From positions 359,899 through 423,898 of the forward strand of contig NW_025954988.1 in assembly GCF_022376445.1 (NCBI RefSeq): DNA of 64,000 bases, written 5' to 3'. Position numbers and translations under genes: made by a program. Origin of the DNA: Fomitopsis serialis. Taxonomy: Eukaryota > Basidiomycota > Agaricomycetes > Polyporales > Fomitopsidaceae. The notes below the pieces were generated by a model. It worked only from the letters and a program-made list of their open reading frames with translations. It was not told the DNA's origin and made no database searches. Shown here one piece after another: positions 11,852 through 24,862 of this stretch (positions within the stretch are counted from its first letter, which is position 1; each line of letters begins with the position of its first letter).

Positions 11852-12507
11852 TTAGGCCGATGGTGCCTTGGATTGAGGAGCGGGTTGTGCCAGTGTGCCA
11901 TCCTCCCAACGCTTCAAGATATTATGCTGGAACACGCCCATGTCCTCGTCCTCGAATATCCGCAGGCGCTGTAGTCTTCTCTCGCGCAGCTTGTTCTTTG
12001 GCAGCATGCCCGAGACAGCTTTTCGGATGATCTGCATTTACCGGCCGGCCTCAGAAAAGGGAGTCGCTCTTACGAACAGCCACGACGCACCTCGTCGGGT
12101 TTCCTCCGCATCATATCCTTGTATTGGATCTCCTTCAAGCCTCCGGGGAACATAGTGTGGTGCCTGTACACAGTTGGTCGGCCTTGTTACCGGACACCTT
12201 CACCCTCCGAGCATTTGTGATGACAACGTAGTCACCGCAGTCCGCTGAGACCGGATGACCAGCTCAGCAAGACAAGAATAGTATGGTTCCAAAGGACCGT
12301 ACTTACCGCTGGGGTCGAAAATGGGCTTGTGCTTGCCCATGAGCACGATGGCAATGCGCTCTGCCAACTTTCCCAGTACCCGCTCGGAGGCGTCGACGTG
12401 ATGCCATACCCGGGCATACGCCAGCGCAGTCTACACTGCAGGTCAGCAAATTGTATAACGACAATTTCCAGAGTATGATCACGTACATTCCCGACTACCT
12501 GGGACAT
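11852..12507 (-). CDS. MRPL23: mitochondrial large-subunit ribosomal protein uL13m
   Basis: Four exons: 12507-12487 (only MSQVVGN), 12430-12307, 12244-12091 and 12031-11852. The protein is the L13 component of the mitochondrial 54S subunit. Recognised blocks are ARVWHHVDASERVLGKLAE, a hydrophobic segment ending MGKHKPIF, DCGDYVVITNARRVKVSGNK, HHTMFPGGLKEIQY, IIRKAVSGMLPKNKLRERRL and RLRIFEDEDM. A single-base frame break lies at about 12172-12174, between the GNKADQ segment and the VYRHH segment. One extra base restores agreement with the family and brings exon 4 into the right phase. Because the protein on both sides is well conserved, a sequencing deletion is more likely than a dead gene. 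The start lies 156 bp from the divergent NUP188 start. Confidence 0.88.
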
Positions 12508-12662
12508 ATTGAGTGGACCGGAAGTGCAGGTAGGAGCAGGTAAAGACACAAGAAGCAGGAACGATTAGGCGCCCACGCTGCCACCGCGAGTCGCGGTCTG
12601 TGGCGGCAAATTCGAACTGCTTGACCGCGTCTACAGCCTTGTCTCGCGTCGGTTCGTCCAGG

Positions 12663-15600
12663 ATGTCGGGGGAGTCTTCAAAACGCTCGAACCTCATAGA
12701 TGTGTGCGTGATTTTCTGCTTGAAGCCTGTGCGACGTGTCTGACCCGCGCAGAACATATGAAGAACTCCATTCCATCCTCTCGGGCTCCTCCGAGGGCAA
12801 CACGCTCGACCAGATCTCGGAACACCTCAAACCGCGGATAGCCCAGCTCAGCAACGCCGTGGCGCCGTTTGGGAAGCCGTCGGACGCGTCGAGGAAAAGG
12901 GTCGAGTCGGGTTCGGTGACCCTGCGCGATGGGGTCGTCATACGCGTCGAGCCGGAGGACAAAGAATGCGTGTTCGCCATCAGCTCGCGCTTGGGCATCG
13001 ACGAGGTCGACGCGCTGGTTCTGCTCCGATGCTTTCTGTATAACGAGGGCGCGCCGGAGTCCATCTCGAGAGAGAACGCCAGCTTGGCGGACGAGCTCGT
13101 GGAGGCCATCACACCCTTCTACTACATCGAGCGACTCTACGTCCTGCGTGCACTCATCCCTCTCTTCCGCGCGACTGAAAACGAAGACGACCACATCCAT
13201 CCGATTGCGAACAAGTTTCTGCTGAGCATCCTTCCCGACGGAAATGCGTTCGCGGAGACGCTGCTGGACGAATACACGAAGAAGGCCAAAGCCAACCTCC
13301 CCGAGAATATCGCTGACGAGCCACGAAAAGCCGCCGCCTGGACGCGACAAAACGCGAAGGAGCAACTAGTGCTGCTGGAGGTGCTGTACTGGACAATGTG
13401 GAGTTACGCCTCGCGAAGTGGACCGCTCGTTGCGCGCATATACGAAACTGCGTACGGCACAAACCTGGGTTCGCAACAACAGAACTCGACGCTACTCCTT
13501 GATGAGGAGGGTACCCAGCTGCAGAGGGACTGCGCTGCTCTTTGGATCCTGATCACTCTGGAGGTACTAGAGCTGGAGAGAGCCGCAGAGCCAGGCGGTA
13601 TACAGCTCGCCGCTCAAACAGCGGACCCGGAGATATACTGGTCGTCGCCAGAGTCGCTCAAACGAATACACGAACTTGTCGTGTCGCATGGGGACAGCCA
13701 CTACGCATGCACCTTCATAGCCTGGGCCTTTGTTCTCTCGCGCCTTTCGAAAGCCGCATCAGAGACCAAGGAGCTTCCACCCTCCTATCTGCCTTTCTTT
13801 GGTTCTCTACTACCGCAGCAAGGGAAGTCGTACCTAAAGGACACGGAGCAAATACATATCCTGATGGCCAGAACATGCCTTGAGCCTGATGTTGGGCTCT
13901 TCAAGCTCATGTTCACACTGCTGACGACGTCGCCCGTTTTCGTGACAGCTACGGCGTGGCGTACTAACTCGGTCATCCTTGATCCTAATACCGTGGCATA
14001 TAGGTCTGTCTTCAAAGGTATGAGCAGCGACTGTATGGTGACTGCTGTTCCATCGTACTGAAATGGCTTCTCAGGTCTAGTCATCGCGATCACGGAGCTC
14101 ATTTCCGTCGAGCTGATCCCTGACTTCGAAGCTTTCGTCGAAGTCTGGATCGCGCTCTTCGGACGAAGCGAGAGTCGTTCTGTCATGTCAATTTGCCGGC
14201 AGTTTTGGCAGTCGGACTGGTCGGAAGGCATTGCGCGGCGAGCCATCCTTGACATTGCACGGTCACGTTTTCCCATACAGTTCCGTCCTCTGGTCCGACT
14301 GTTGCGTGCAATGACGGCTGCAGGCTTCTTGGATACCGACGGGCTTTCAACCACGGACTACGCTGCGGAGGGGAACCCACTCGAGGAGGACCGCGAACTC
14401 TGTACACGCCATGTGTTCTACTATCTGAACAAGCTCACCACGTACACCCAGGTCATACCGGTCAATGCGTGCACGGGCGCACATGCACTGTACGAGAGAC
14501 TTCCTGAGCGGTACGGCTCCTCCTCGGTTGCGGCGGGTGTATCCTACGTCAATCTACGACCTCTCAAGCTTCCCGGGGGTTCCATTCTTCCGCCGAAGTC
14601 CACGGGTCGCTTGCTGAGTGGAGACGGAGGTGATCTAGTCGTAGTATGCTGGCAGCATGAACACTCCGGGTGGAAGCTCCTACTTGAGCTCTTGACAGAC
14701 TACGTCAACCGGCGACGTCTGCACTCGGGGACCGGTGGTGCCTACCAGGACATCTCCTTCGCGCAGAAGGGAGGCCACAAACCACTTGCACTGCGGCTGG
14801 AGGACATAGGCGTGGAGATGGATCGCGAGGGGGACGAGAACATCGTGATGGACGTCTTGGACCTGATACGCAGTGTCATTCAGGACAACCCGCCTCTCGC
14901 CGAGCAGTTGCTGGAGTCATTGGAGAGTGGTAATGCAGTGGTTGCACATACCATGGTCGAGGCGCAGCCGCCAGACTTGGTCCAGCTCACCACCATGATC
15001 CTTGAGGAAGCACTCTCCCGGTCGTCAGCTCAGCCAAGGAGTACCATTCGTGCACCTCTCATCATCGCGGCTATCAGCGTGCTCTCGGCTCTCCTGGCTC
15101 TGCCGCGGTACTCGAATCGTGTGTGGCTCTACATTCGCTCAACGGCATCCCTCTTCGGGCCTGAGAAGGCGATCGGTGTGGCCTCTACGGTACTAGCCGC
15201 CGAGAGACTCACCGGTCACTACACTATGACCCTCGCCCTTCTGCATCTGGTCCAGCGACTCTTTTACGAGGCATCCGCGTCCGCGCTTTGGGTCCTCCAG
15301 CACAACCCGCGGCTGCAGCAGGTTAAGGAAGAGGTCTTGCTTCGCGCCGCCCGATTCGTTCACGCGGAGATCTGGGTCGAGCATATGGGGTGGAAGTACA
15401 CTCAGCTGGGCGACCGTTTTGAGATCGGGAGGCGGGTGTCAACCTTGTACTCGGACATCCTCAAGCAGTCGTCGTCGTCGCTCAAGGATGGGCCATTTGC
15501 CGCGCTGAGCCGAGCAGTATCGGACGCGTTCATGATGAAGGCGACCACCTCCACCATTACACCTCTCGTGTCTTCTATGACGAACGCAGGTTCGGTCATA

Positions 15601-18600
15601 GACGCGCTTTATGCTTCGCGGCGGATAGGCGATGCGAGACGTCTGGTTACCCTCATGGAGTCCCACCTCGAGTTCACCCGCCTGCTCTTGATCTCGAAGG
15701 AGCGTGTCATGCCTTCGTCCGAACCTTCTCTGCTGGAGCAAGCCCTCTGCGCCAAGGTCGGCGGCAGCATCAACACTTTCGACGGAGGCCCATCGCGAGT
15801 GGATCCCGTAGATGCTCTCGCTGGCTACATCAAAGAACGAAGCATGAGTAACCTTGTCCGCGTGCTGTCTGTCCGTGTGCTCTTCGCGCTGTGTTCGTCG
15901 TTGTCGGCTTCACACGGCCCCCCGCCTACGATAATCGGCCATCTGTCGGACCCGGAGAGCATGGTTGCTTCCCTCGTGCGCATCACCCAACATCCATATG
16001 ACGATGTCCATCTGCGAAAAGCCGTATGGAACTTCATTATCCTGGCAGTGGACAAGGAGCCTGCCCTCGCGCGTCTCTTTGTCACCGGCCACTTCCGCGT
16101 GCCCACTCCGAAGGTGTCAGCAAAGGGTAAAGAGAGGGCCCAGGACGATACTATCACAAAGGCAACGAGTGCCGTAACGGTAGCGTGCGACATGCTGCAA
16201 GGGTGGAGAGCTCTACTGGCCGTCAATCCTCAGCTTCTGGCGTCGCTACTTCGGTTCCTGGATGTAGTATGGCAACACGGTCATGAGCACAGGCCATACT
16301 TGGAATCAATACGTCAGAACACAGCTTTCTTCGAACAGCTAGCTGCGATCGTCAGCGAGGAACTTGGGCCTCCGCCTGACTATAGGACCCAGGATTACGT
16401 GGACATTGAGGGTGCACGGCGGTCAGATCTGCATGAAGCCGTGTCCATCCATTCATATCGGACTGCAGTCAAAGCTCATGCCGCGCACATCTTGGCCGAA
16501 GACATTCGTTTGGTCGCGGAGGCCCAGTTCGACGGGTCTCCTTCCAAGAAACCGTCAAGTTATACTGCCATCGAAGCCATGTTCAAATCTGAAGAGAAGT
16601 ATGCGGAGCTCCTCGCAGAAGCAGCCGCTAGCGCGTACGATCCCGAGCTGCATGATGAACTCGCCGAGCGAATCAAGTCCGACTTCCCTAGTCTTGCCTT
16701 GGAATCCTTGCGGATACATGAAGCAGTCGTGGAGCGGGACTACGGGGATGCATTCGCGTTCGACACTTCGTTGCTGCAGCTACGATTGCAGGTTTTCGTG
16801 CGCGGCGATGCTATGGAAGTCATCGAGGCTCACAGGAAGCTTACATCAATCAACCTCAACCTGTCCCTTGCCCACGTCCAGACTGCACTGACGGAATCGT
16901 GGCAATACTTGTTGATGCGAGTTACTCCTTACCTCCGAGGCAACGCTACGCTTCGTCGAAACTTCCTCAGCCTCGCTGCGTCAACATCAGAGAGCATCGC
17001 CGCGGAGAAACGCTCTGGGGACATGATGTCAACTATCCACGCCGCCAGGCTGTCTCTCCTTCTGTCTTTACTCGAAGTGGTATGGTTCTCGACGTCCGAC
17101 AAGCCAGAGGAGATCAAGCACTTTGTGACTTTGGTTCAGAACACGCGGGGCATCATCTTAAACGGCCCACAAACTCCTGTGAAGTCTCTGATGGGTCAAT
17201 GTCCGGTTCCATTCCATAGACCTCTCCTGCAGACCGTCTACTTCTGTGCGCGCCACAGTAGGAGCCTCGCCCGGCGACCAAAGACTCTAAACGCGGAACA
17301 ACGGCTATCCATCTCTGCCATGCTCGACGCAGCCCTGGTTCTTGTCATCGACAGCCTACGCATCAAGTTCGACGCTGCGTGTGCTGACCTAGATCGCGAT
17401 CTCGACCAAGACTTGGAATTGCTCGTAGCGGTATTCGAACAGTGCACTCGGACGGACGTCAATGTCTCACATACGTTCTGGTTGACTCGCTGCCAGGAGA
17501 CCGACGTTGTGCGGGCGAGTATGCAACTCTTCAGTCGCGTTGACTTGGTCGGCATCTCGGATCTATCTCTTCTTAGAGCCCGCAAGCAGCCGTTGTACGC
17601 GCCTCACATCTTGACGTTCCATATGGCCTTGGCGAGTATCCCTTCCGCCGCCGAGAAATTGGCTAGCGAGGGCATCTTGGCTGCGTACACCGAGAACCCA
17701 CTCAGTCAAGCCATACGGATCGGAATGATTGACGTCACTATCCCTGAACTGCCTGGGGAACGCAGCCCTGCGCATCGAGCATACTGCACGATGCTGGCGA
17801 TCATCGCGGGAGTCATTATGTCTCTCGGTCGACATGGTCACTTCTTCGATGCGGATGCGAGCGGGCTTGTCCAGCTTTGGGGGGATCAGATCCATCGCGC
17901 GCTGACATGGACGATAGGGGACACCCTGACGTTGCCATTGCTGGAAGAGTTGGAGCAAGTTGTGAACCTCTTCGCGGCAATCGCGCAAAACTTGTCCGCG
18001 GGCAAGGCAAGCGGCGCCGTGCAGAAGGTGCTTCGATTCTTCACCAACGACGCCCTCCTCCTGGTGCAGCAGCTCAACTACGCATTGACACATCCGAACC
18101 ACCTCGCCAGCCTGTTCGAGCCGATTACGGCCGACGAGCGTAGCAAGGTCGAGGCGGAGAGTAAAACGTCGGTCAGCTCGTCAGCAGATGCGGTGGACCC
18201 CATGAGACGACCGTTCCTCACACGTCTGATGCATCGGTTGTTCTGCTTGTCGGCTTCGCTCGTGTCGACGCTATGCAGCATCAGCGGCGCAGAGGTCGTC
18301 TTGCTTGGAGAACAAGAAGATTGGCCAACGCAGGAGGCTCTCATCGTACCCGTAAGTGATGAACTCGGCAACTTGTGTATGGCACAACTTTCTGACACGC
18401 TTTCCTCCAGCACACCAAGGTGGTACTGGGAGAACCGACGTCAATGGGCACTCTGCTCGAGCTGGGAAATTGCTCTCTCGACGTGCTCAGGCAACTTGTT
18501 AATCGTCCCGCCGGACAGACGATCACCCCGCCGTCTTCATCCGAACTCGCTCTCGACGTACGGGAAAGCATACGGCCTGTGCGCCGCAACCTTGAAGCCG

Positions 18601-18926
18601 TCCTCCTGTACGCCGTCACGCAGCTCGCGATGTGGCTCGCCAAGCCAGAGCTCGACGCCAGTGCTAACGACATGGACGAGGACATGCGGGCGGAGACGCC
18701 ACCGGGGCCTGCAGACTCGCATGCGCTGAAGGCGCGGCGGCGCTCATCGATGCCTCTCGCGGAGCGGTTACGGAGGGGTATGACGGGCGAGATGGCGGGG
18801 GACCTGTTGGGGTTACTGAACAAGGCGAAGCCAGTCATGGCGAAAAGCACGGAGGTTCTTGGGCAAGGGAACGTGGACTTGACACCGGTGTTGGTGCGGT
18901 TTGTGCAGGAGCGGATATCTTCTTGA
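12663..18926 (+). CDS. NUP188: nucleoporin Nup188 (inner-ring scaffold)
   Basis: Exons 12663-12703, 12753-14017, 14075-18351 and 18411-18926 total 6,099 nt in frame (2,032 aa) with three short GT-AG introns. Nup188 is an all-helical scaffold of the nuclear pore inner ring, binding Nic96 and related to Nup192. Length and all-helical composition fit the family. Diagnostic segments are the N-terminal LIDVTYEELHSILSG (created by the exon 1/2 join), ERLYVLRALIPLFR, MSICRQFWQSDW followed by a RAILDIARSRFP segment and RPLVRLLRAM, and the C-terminal helical region ending in VDLTPVLVRFVQER. The first exon encodes only 13 codons; a non-ATG start at the exon 2 frame would miss it. No frame breaks occur in more than 6 kb, in contrast with genes further right. 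Confidence 0.88.
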
Positions 18927-19284
18927 TTGTGGTTGTGTCGGTTGGTAGGCATGTAGATGTATTGTTAGGACTCCTTGTGACGACATCGCGCTGTTATTGT
19001 ATGTGTAGCAAGTATGGTTTATCTCTCGCGTGCTCTATTGGTTGTCGCGTATGAATGAGAAGGCACACATGAATATTTGAACCATGACCACTTCGGGTCT
19101 TCCGAACTGAAGTACTCAACTCGCGTTTCGATCTGAGGAGAGGCCTTGGCTCCTTAAACCAATCGTATATGATGACCCTAGGGTGGTCTCAGCCCTCCTC
19201 AAAGGGGCACATAGCAATGCAGATCCAAAATACAACACAAAGCTAAGTAGAATACACTATTCAACCACCACACAAGTCCAGATC
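18927..19284. other. convergent 3' spacer
   Basis: A 358-bp spacer separates NUP188 (+) and the NUP42-like gene (-). It is AT-richer than its surroundings. No gene or structured element was seen. Confidence 0.5.
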
Positions 19285-21332
19285 CTACCTCACCTCCTTC
19301 GGCGGGACGAACTCGGGCACCGCCCCCCACTCGAACTTCTCCGCCTTGAACGCCTCCAGCGCGTCCTTCGGCAGGATCTCGACGTAGTCCGGCGGGAGCA
19401 TGTCGTCGTACTTGTCCAGCCCGGGCTGCCACCGCACCGTCACGAGCGCCATCGCGAAGTCCGGTTTGCTCGACTTGGCGTGGGCCGCCGCCGCCGCCGC
19501 GGACGTGCTCGCGTTCGTGGACACGGGTTGGGACGCGAACGTGTTGGGCTGTTGTTGCTGTTGTTGTTGAGGTGGTGTGGAGGCGAAGGCGGAGACGGGT
19601 TGGGGAGGAGGTTGTTGGGGTGTTGTCGACGCGAAGGCGGACACAGGCTGGGGCGGAGTCTGAGTCTGCGGCGCGCCGAACGCAGACTGCGGGGCGGGCG
19701 TCGCGGAGCCGAACGCGCTCATCGCTGGCCCAGCGGTGGGCGCCCCAAACGCGCCCGTCCCAGCGGCCGGCGCCCCAAACGCACCCGTCCCTGGAGCTGG
19801 CGTACCGAACGCACTCGTCGCTGTCCCTGCGGCTGGCGCCCCGAATGCACTCGTCCCTGGCCCTGATGCTGGGGTGCCGAACGCGCTCGTCACGGGTCCG
19901 CCGGCAGGTGTCCCGAACGCGGAGGTCGTTTCGGGCCGTGGCGCGAGCACACCGAAGGCGGACGGCGAGCCGAACGCTGGTGCCGCGGCGGTGTTCCCCC
20001 CGCCGAACGCTGAAGTCGAGGCTGCGGGGGCGGCGCCACCGCCCATGGAGGATTGCCCGAAGACGGAGCCGCCGCCGGTGTTGTTAGCGTTGCCGGCGAG
20101 GCCGAACGCGGAGGGTTGTTGGCCTGCAAACGCGGAAAAGGCGCCGCCCCCACTCGTACTGGGTGCGCCACTTGTTGAGGCGGATGGGTTGGCGAAGGCA
20201 GAGAAGGCCCCACCTGCAGGACCAGAACCAAACGCCCCTGATGCGGGCTTGATGATTGAGGCCTGACCGAAGCTCGACTGGCCAAAGGCTGAAGTGTTCG
20301 CCGAGCCGAATGCAGAGGCGGCGGCTGCTGGCTGGCCAAACGCGGTCGTGCCCTGGGCTGGCTGGCCGAACGCAGATGCTCCCTGGGCTGGCTGACCGAA
20401 CGCAGATGCTCCCTGGGCGGGCTGGCCGAATGCCGAGGCGCCCTGGGCGGGCTGACCAAATGCTGACGCGCCTTGCGCAGGCTGACCAAACGCAGATGTG
20501 CCAGATGCGGGCTGGCCAAACGCAGAACCACCTTGCGCAGGCTGTCCAAATGCTGAAGTCCCTTGCGCTGGCTGCCCAAAGGCGGATGGCCCTTGCGCTG
20601 GCTGACCAAAGGCAGACGACCTGGGCAGGCTGCCCGAACGCCGACGTGCCCTGTGCAGCGGCCTGTCCGAACACCCCACCACTCGCGACTGCGACCCTGG
20701 CCGCTTTGGGCGAGGGAGAAAGGGCGCGCGCCAGCAGCTCCCTGCTCGTGGTTGCGCCTCGCTTGGTCGTACGTCGCCTGCATGTTGCTCGTAGCCTTCC
20801 GGACCTCTTCGTCCGCGAAAGCGAAGCTGTTCGTCTCGTCTTGTACCTATGCGTTCGTCCAGCGACGGAGTCAGCGCTCGGATGGCAGAAGACAGAGAAT
20901 TCACTCACGTATAGATTGAACTTCCCCGACTGCGCTGCGAGCACTGCTTGGACACGGAGCTCCTCTGGGGAGCGCTCTGGGATTTGGATGAGCGTGGGCT
21001 GGTGTTTGGCGGGTGCGTACGACGACAGCCTCCAGGACGGGCGATCCTGCTTCAGGTCGAGATCTCGCGTAATTGATTCCAAGCTGGGGTTATGATGAGT
21101 TCATACATGAGCGAGCGAGTGTGGAAGGGGCGAACTTGAAGAGTTGTGGGGAGGGCCCGGAAGACCCGGAGCCTGCCCATACTTGGTCTGTACATTGTCT
21201 GTGAATGGGGTAGAACTATGCAGATGTCGAAGACGCACTCCCAAACCCGTTGCGCTGGGCATCGCGTGGATGTTCGTTTCTACATGAGTCTCCGAACTTG
21301 CATTGTCCGCGTAGGAAGTACTGGCAGACGAC
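19285..21332 (-). CDS. NUP42: NUP42-type FG nucleoporin with CCCH zinc finger (5' end incompletely resolved)
   Basis: The most upstream coding sequence seen starts at 21332 after a TTAG acceptor and encodes a CCCH finger, VCQYFLRGQCKFGDSCRNEH. An exon 21083-20909 (ITRDLDLKQDRPSWRLSSYA ... SPEELRVQAVLAAQSGKFNL) joins 20846 downward over a 62-nt intron. A long FG region follows, with about a dozen SAFGQPAQG-type repeats and then AFG/FGAP repeats. The C-terminus is the Gle1-binding-like motif ALEAFKAEKFEWGAVPEF. Finger, FG repeats and C-terminal motif together match Nup42/Rip1/NUPL2, which acts in mRNA export on the cytoplasmic pore face. The frame shifts twice by one base within the FG start (about 20695 and 20621), most simply by single extra bases. 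The first exon and the exon between the finger and 21083 were not resolved. Confidence 0.72.
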
Positions 21333-21954
21333 CTAAGGTGGCTTCATTATCTGGCTGTGTTCACAATGATACTGGTATGCAAAACTTGCCATTTTACCAC
21401 CTCGTCAACGAGCTATCCAAGAGTGCCCACGGTGCCCTGGACCAAATGTGAGGAGTGGAAGTCGAGGTAATGGTAAATGTGGCAAACGCGCGACCGCCAC
21501 CAGCCACCGACGCGCCTCCGGACAGGTTTTCGGGGACCCGCAGCGGCCCCTCGGACACTCCGGCACGCAGGGCGTGTGCGGGAATGCTCTGAGTGAGTGT
21601 CTCTCAGTCTCCATACGCAGCGACCTGCAACCTGCTCTGCCAGTCGTTCCCCCTCTAGTACTTGCTCACAGCCATTACTTTGGCCACGAACCCGCCCCTC
21701 TATCTGGATCCGCTTTGCTGCACAAATGAAAACCGAATCCGACAGCCCGGCTGCGACTACGCCTACACCCGCTCCAACACCCTCAACAGGGCCGACCTTC
21801 TCTGCGGCACAATGGGGCAACCGTAAGGATCCCGCGAACACATTCAAAATGCGAATCTGATCTCAGGGTAGAAATACCGATTGATCCGGCCCTCCAACAA
21901 ACCTCGCAGCCGCAACCGCAGCCAACGTAAACCACACGCGTTCGCATCCTCCAC

Positions 21955-23158
21955 ATGCCGCTGACCTCGCGGCGTAGCAGCGGATACTACCAGTACTACA
22001 GCCAGTCGCCGTACCAATACTCCTATCCGCCTCCACAACCAGCACAGCCCACGGTGGCAGCTTCTACGGCGCAGACGCAGCCAGCCGCGTCGACCTCACG
22101 GGCACAGCCTACGACGACACAGCAGCCGGCGACGACAACGACCGAGAGCACTGACATCGCCACGCTGAATGACGCGCTCGGGAGTGCCGGAGTGGACCTG
22201 AGGGTGCGTCTCTGACAAAGGCGACCCGCCTCACCGCTGACCTCCCGCAGGCCGAAGAAGAGTCCCTGCAGCGATCCGGGCCGTACGACTCGTACGCGTC
22301 CTACCGGCCGTACGAAGACCGCGCGCGCAAGCAGCCCGCGAAGCCCAACTTCGACACGCGCCACCTCGGCGCGACGATGCGCACGGTCGGCGCGCAGCAC
22401 CAGGTGCCCAAGATCCCCGAGGACGCGGTAACTACCTCGCGCTCTCGCTCCGCGCGCGCCTGCAGGACCTCATCACGGAGATGGTCGCCGCCTCCGCGCA
22501 CCGCACGGACACACAGTTCGACCGGCCTGCGTCGCTCTACGAGGAGGACGGCTCGCCGATGTGGAGCGTCACCGTGCGCCGCGACGTCGCGAAGCAGCTG
22601 GCGGCGCTCGAGAAGGTCGAGCGCGAGGACGAGATGCGTGTGCGGCGCGAGCGGAAGGAGCGCGCGGAGGCCGCCGCTGCGCAGGCGTCCGCGCTCGCAG
22701 CACAGGGCGGGGCGGGCGTGGGGGCGGATGGTGCGGGCGGGGAGGAGGAGGGCCCGAAGAAGAAGAAGAAAAAGGAGGGCCCGGGCGTGACGGCGCGCAA
22801 CATGTCGGAGGACGCGCGGAAGAAGATGTCGAACGCGGTCGCGAGTCAGGCGGCGGGGCTGCCCACGGGCAAGTACGCATGGATGACGCAGGCGACTGCG
22901 GCGGCCCCACCGAAGCCGAAGGCTGCGGCGACGGCGGGGGGCACAGCGGGTAGTGGGGCGACGACGCCTGCGACGACAACGGCGCCGGCAGCGTCCGCGA
23001 AGTCGGGGTCATGGGCGAGAGCGTACACGAGGACAAGTCAGACGCAGCAGAAGGAGGAGGATTCGAGAAGACCGATCACTATGAGGGATGCGCTGTTTGT
23101 GATTGAGAAGGAGAAGGGGCATGGGGGAGGCAGGGGCTCTGCGAGGGGGTGGACCTGA
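21955..23158 (+). CDS. TAF4: TFIID subunit TAF4
   Basis: Exon 21955-22203 is joined over a 47-nt intron to 22251-23158. TAF4 is a histone-fold subunit of TFIID that pairs with TAF12 for RNA polymerase II initiation. Recognised parts are a Tyr/Gln/Pro-rich N-terminus; the TAF4 domain beginning near PYDSYASYRPYEDRARKQ; RARLQDLITEMVAASAHR; a charged helix rich in Arg/Glu; a poly-Lys stretch; and the conserved C-terminal ITMRDALFVIEKEKGHGGGR. A one-base deletion near 22428-22432 breaks the frame before NYLALSLRARLQ. Reading the same stretch as a 38-nt intron would delete this conserved helix. The start is uncertain. An upstream open frame from 21726 (MKTESDSPAAT) ends at a good GTAAGG donor but joins out of phase by one, so 21955 is used. 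Confidence 0.82.
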
Positions 23159-23397
23159 GCGTGTCCTCGCTCTCTGCCTCTCGTGGACACTGTATCGTTA
23201 TGCTCTGCTGCTGCTCTCGTTGCCTATGTAGATGTACTCATTCAGCATTTGATGAACACTGGGGTATAACCGAATGCCACCAGAATTGATACCATTCACT
23301 GCGCTGAGTGATGAGAGGTTCGCGGCGTGGCTGAGCGGCTCTTGCTTCCTCTCCCATGTCCATTGCTTAGCAGGTATTTTCTGACCACGCACGCATC

Positions 23398-24862
23398 ATG
23401 AGGGTTCCTTCACTCCAAGCTCTTTCGCGGACGCTATACCACTCGCCTGCGCTGACAACCAACCGCCCACATGCTGGTCCACACCTCTCCCGGACCAGGC
23501 CCCCAACAAGCAGGAACACGTTCCGTGCTTACACCTCTCAAGCCCACGCCCCCGCCCCCGCCGAAGACGAGGAGGACTACGACTTCGGGTCCTTCGACGT
23601 GATCCTGCCCGAAGAGCCCTACGTCTGGGGCGTCGGGCACATAACGCCGCGCACCGTGCCCCCGCACATCGCGCGGCCGCCCTACGCACGAGGAGAGGGC
23701 GTGCGGCTTGTTCTACAAGACAAACCGATGCAGCTGGGTGGCGAAGAGGAACACAAGCTAGGAGTGCTGCGAGGCTCGCGAGGGATGTGCTGAGGTTCGC
23801 GGGGAGTCTAGTGAAGGTGGGTGTAGTTCATGTCATGAGGGCTCTGTTCGACGCACGCGGAGGCCTGGGTGGTCCAAAAAACCACCTAGTCCGTCGTGTC
23901 TGTCGTGAAAGGCCCGCTGAGCATGGTGTATAACGGAGGGACACAGGTGGGAGTGACGACCGCCAGCATCGACGCCCAGCTGCACGACCGCATCCTCTCG
24001 CACAACGCGTACCCGTCGCCCCTGCTGTACCGCGGGTTCCCCAAGTCGTGCTGCACGAGCATCAACAACGTCGTGACGCACGGCATCCCCGACGAGTTCA
24101 GTGCGTTCTGCCGTGCTCGGGCCAGAGGCGGGTGACTGACGGACACGCAGACGGCCGCTGCAGGACGGCGACATAGTCAACATCGACATCACGGTCTACA
24201 AGGATGGCTTCCACGGAGACACCTCCCGCACGTTCCTCGTCGGCGACGTCGTGCGTGTCTGTCTGCCCCGGCATCCTAACCCTAACCTCGCGTATGTCTC
24301 AGGACGACAAGGGCCGTGAGCTCGTCAAGCTCACCGAGCACGCGCTCGAAGCTGCGATCCGCGTATGTGCCCCGGGCCGTCCCCTGAACCTCATAGGGAA
24401 GACGATACACGAGCTGTTCCGGGGGACGAAGTACTCCGTCTCGACGCAGTTTACGGGCCATGGAATCGGCAAGGACTTCCACACACCTCCGTGGATCCTT
24501 CATCACCGTGGGTGCTCCTGTCATCTCAGCTCCAGGGCCCGCTAACAGGGGTATCAACAGTGAACGACAATCCTGGGGTAATGCTGCCCGGGCACTGCTC
24601 ACCATCGAGGTCAGTTCCTGACTCGACACACTACGCATGCGGCTGACTGGAACTGCCGCCTCAGCCATGCATCGTACAGGGTGCAAACCCAAGATCATGG
24701 ATATTCCCAGATGGCTGGACGGCATCCACGGAGGTTCGTCTGCCGCCTGCGTCGACTTGAACATCTCTGACAGGCCGGGTTGAACAGAACTGCGCTCGGA
24801 GCGCGCAGGCTGAACATATGGTCTTGATCACTGACTCTGGTGCGGACGTACTGACGCGATAG
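23398..24862 (+). CDS. type I methionine aminopeptidase, probably mitochondrial
   Basis: Seven exons: 23398-23816, 23947-24104, 24151-24250, 24303-24507, 24561-24609, 24665-24733 and 24788-24862. The enzyme removes the initiator methionine using two metal ions. The ligand motifs are visible: His in THGIPDE, Asp in [10 protein letters not shown], Asp in [10 protein letters not shown], His in [13 protein letters not shown] and Glu in [10 protein letters not shown]. The sixth, in the TIEP-type motif, sits at a frame break. The N-terminus ([13 protein letters not shown] ... RNTFRAYTS) is Arg/Ser-rich and lacks acidic residues, as in a mitochondrial presequence. The organellar type (MAP1D-like) is favoured because no zinc-finger linker is present. 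Single-base deletions at about 23760 and 24598 break the frame; adding one base at each restores the family sequence and all exon phases. Confidence 0.88.

Noticed and set aside
12479..13462. Minus-strand open frames opposite the NUP188 start
   Set aside because: They are shadows of the NUP188 coding sequence and its first intron. The plus-strand model closes perfectly.
17563..18952. Minus-strand open frames of 110-200 codons opposite NUP188
   Set aside because: Mirror frames of a GC-rich coding exon, no independent evidence.
20627..20701. 75-nt GT-AG intron to explain the frame change in the NUP42-like gene
   Set aside because: It would delete FG repeats that read well in the intermediate frame, and it does not lead into the correct downstream frame.
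22428..22465. Possible 38-nt GT-AG intron in TAF4
   Set aside because: It would remove the conserved NYLALSLRARLQ helix of the TAF4 domain and is shorter than any other intron here. A one-base deletion explains the data better.
23315..23345. tRNA-like A-box (GTGGCTGAGCGG)
   Set aside because: No B-box or cloverleaf pairing follows.
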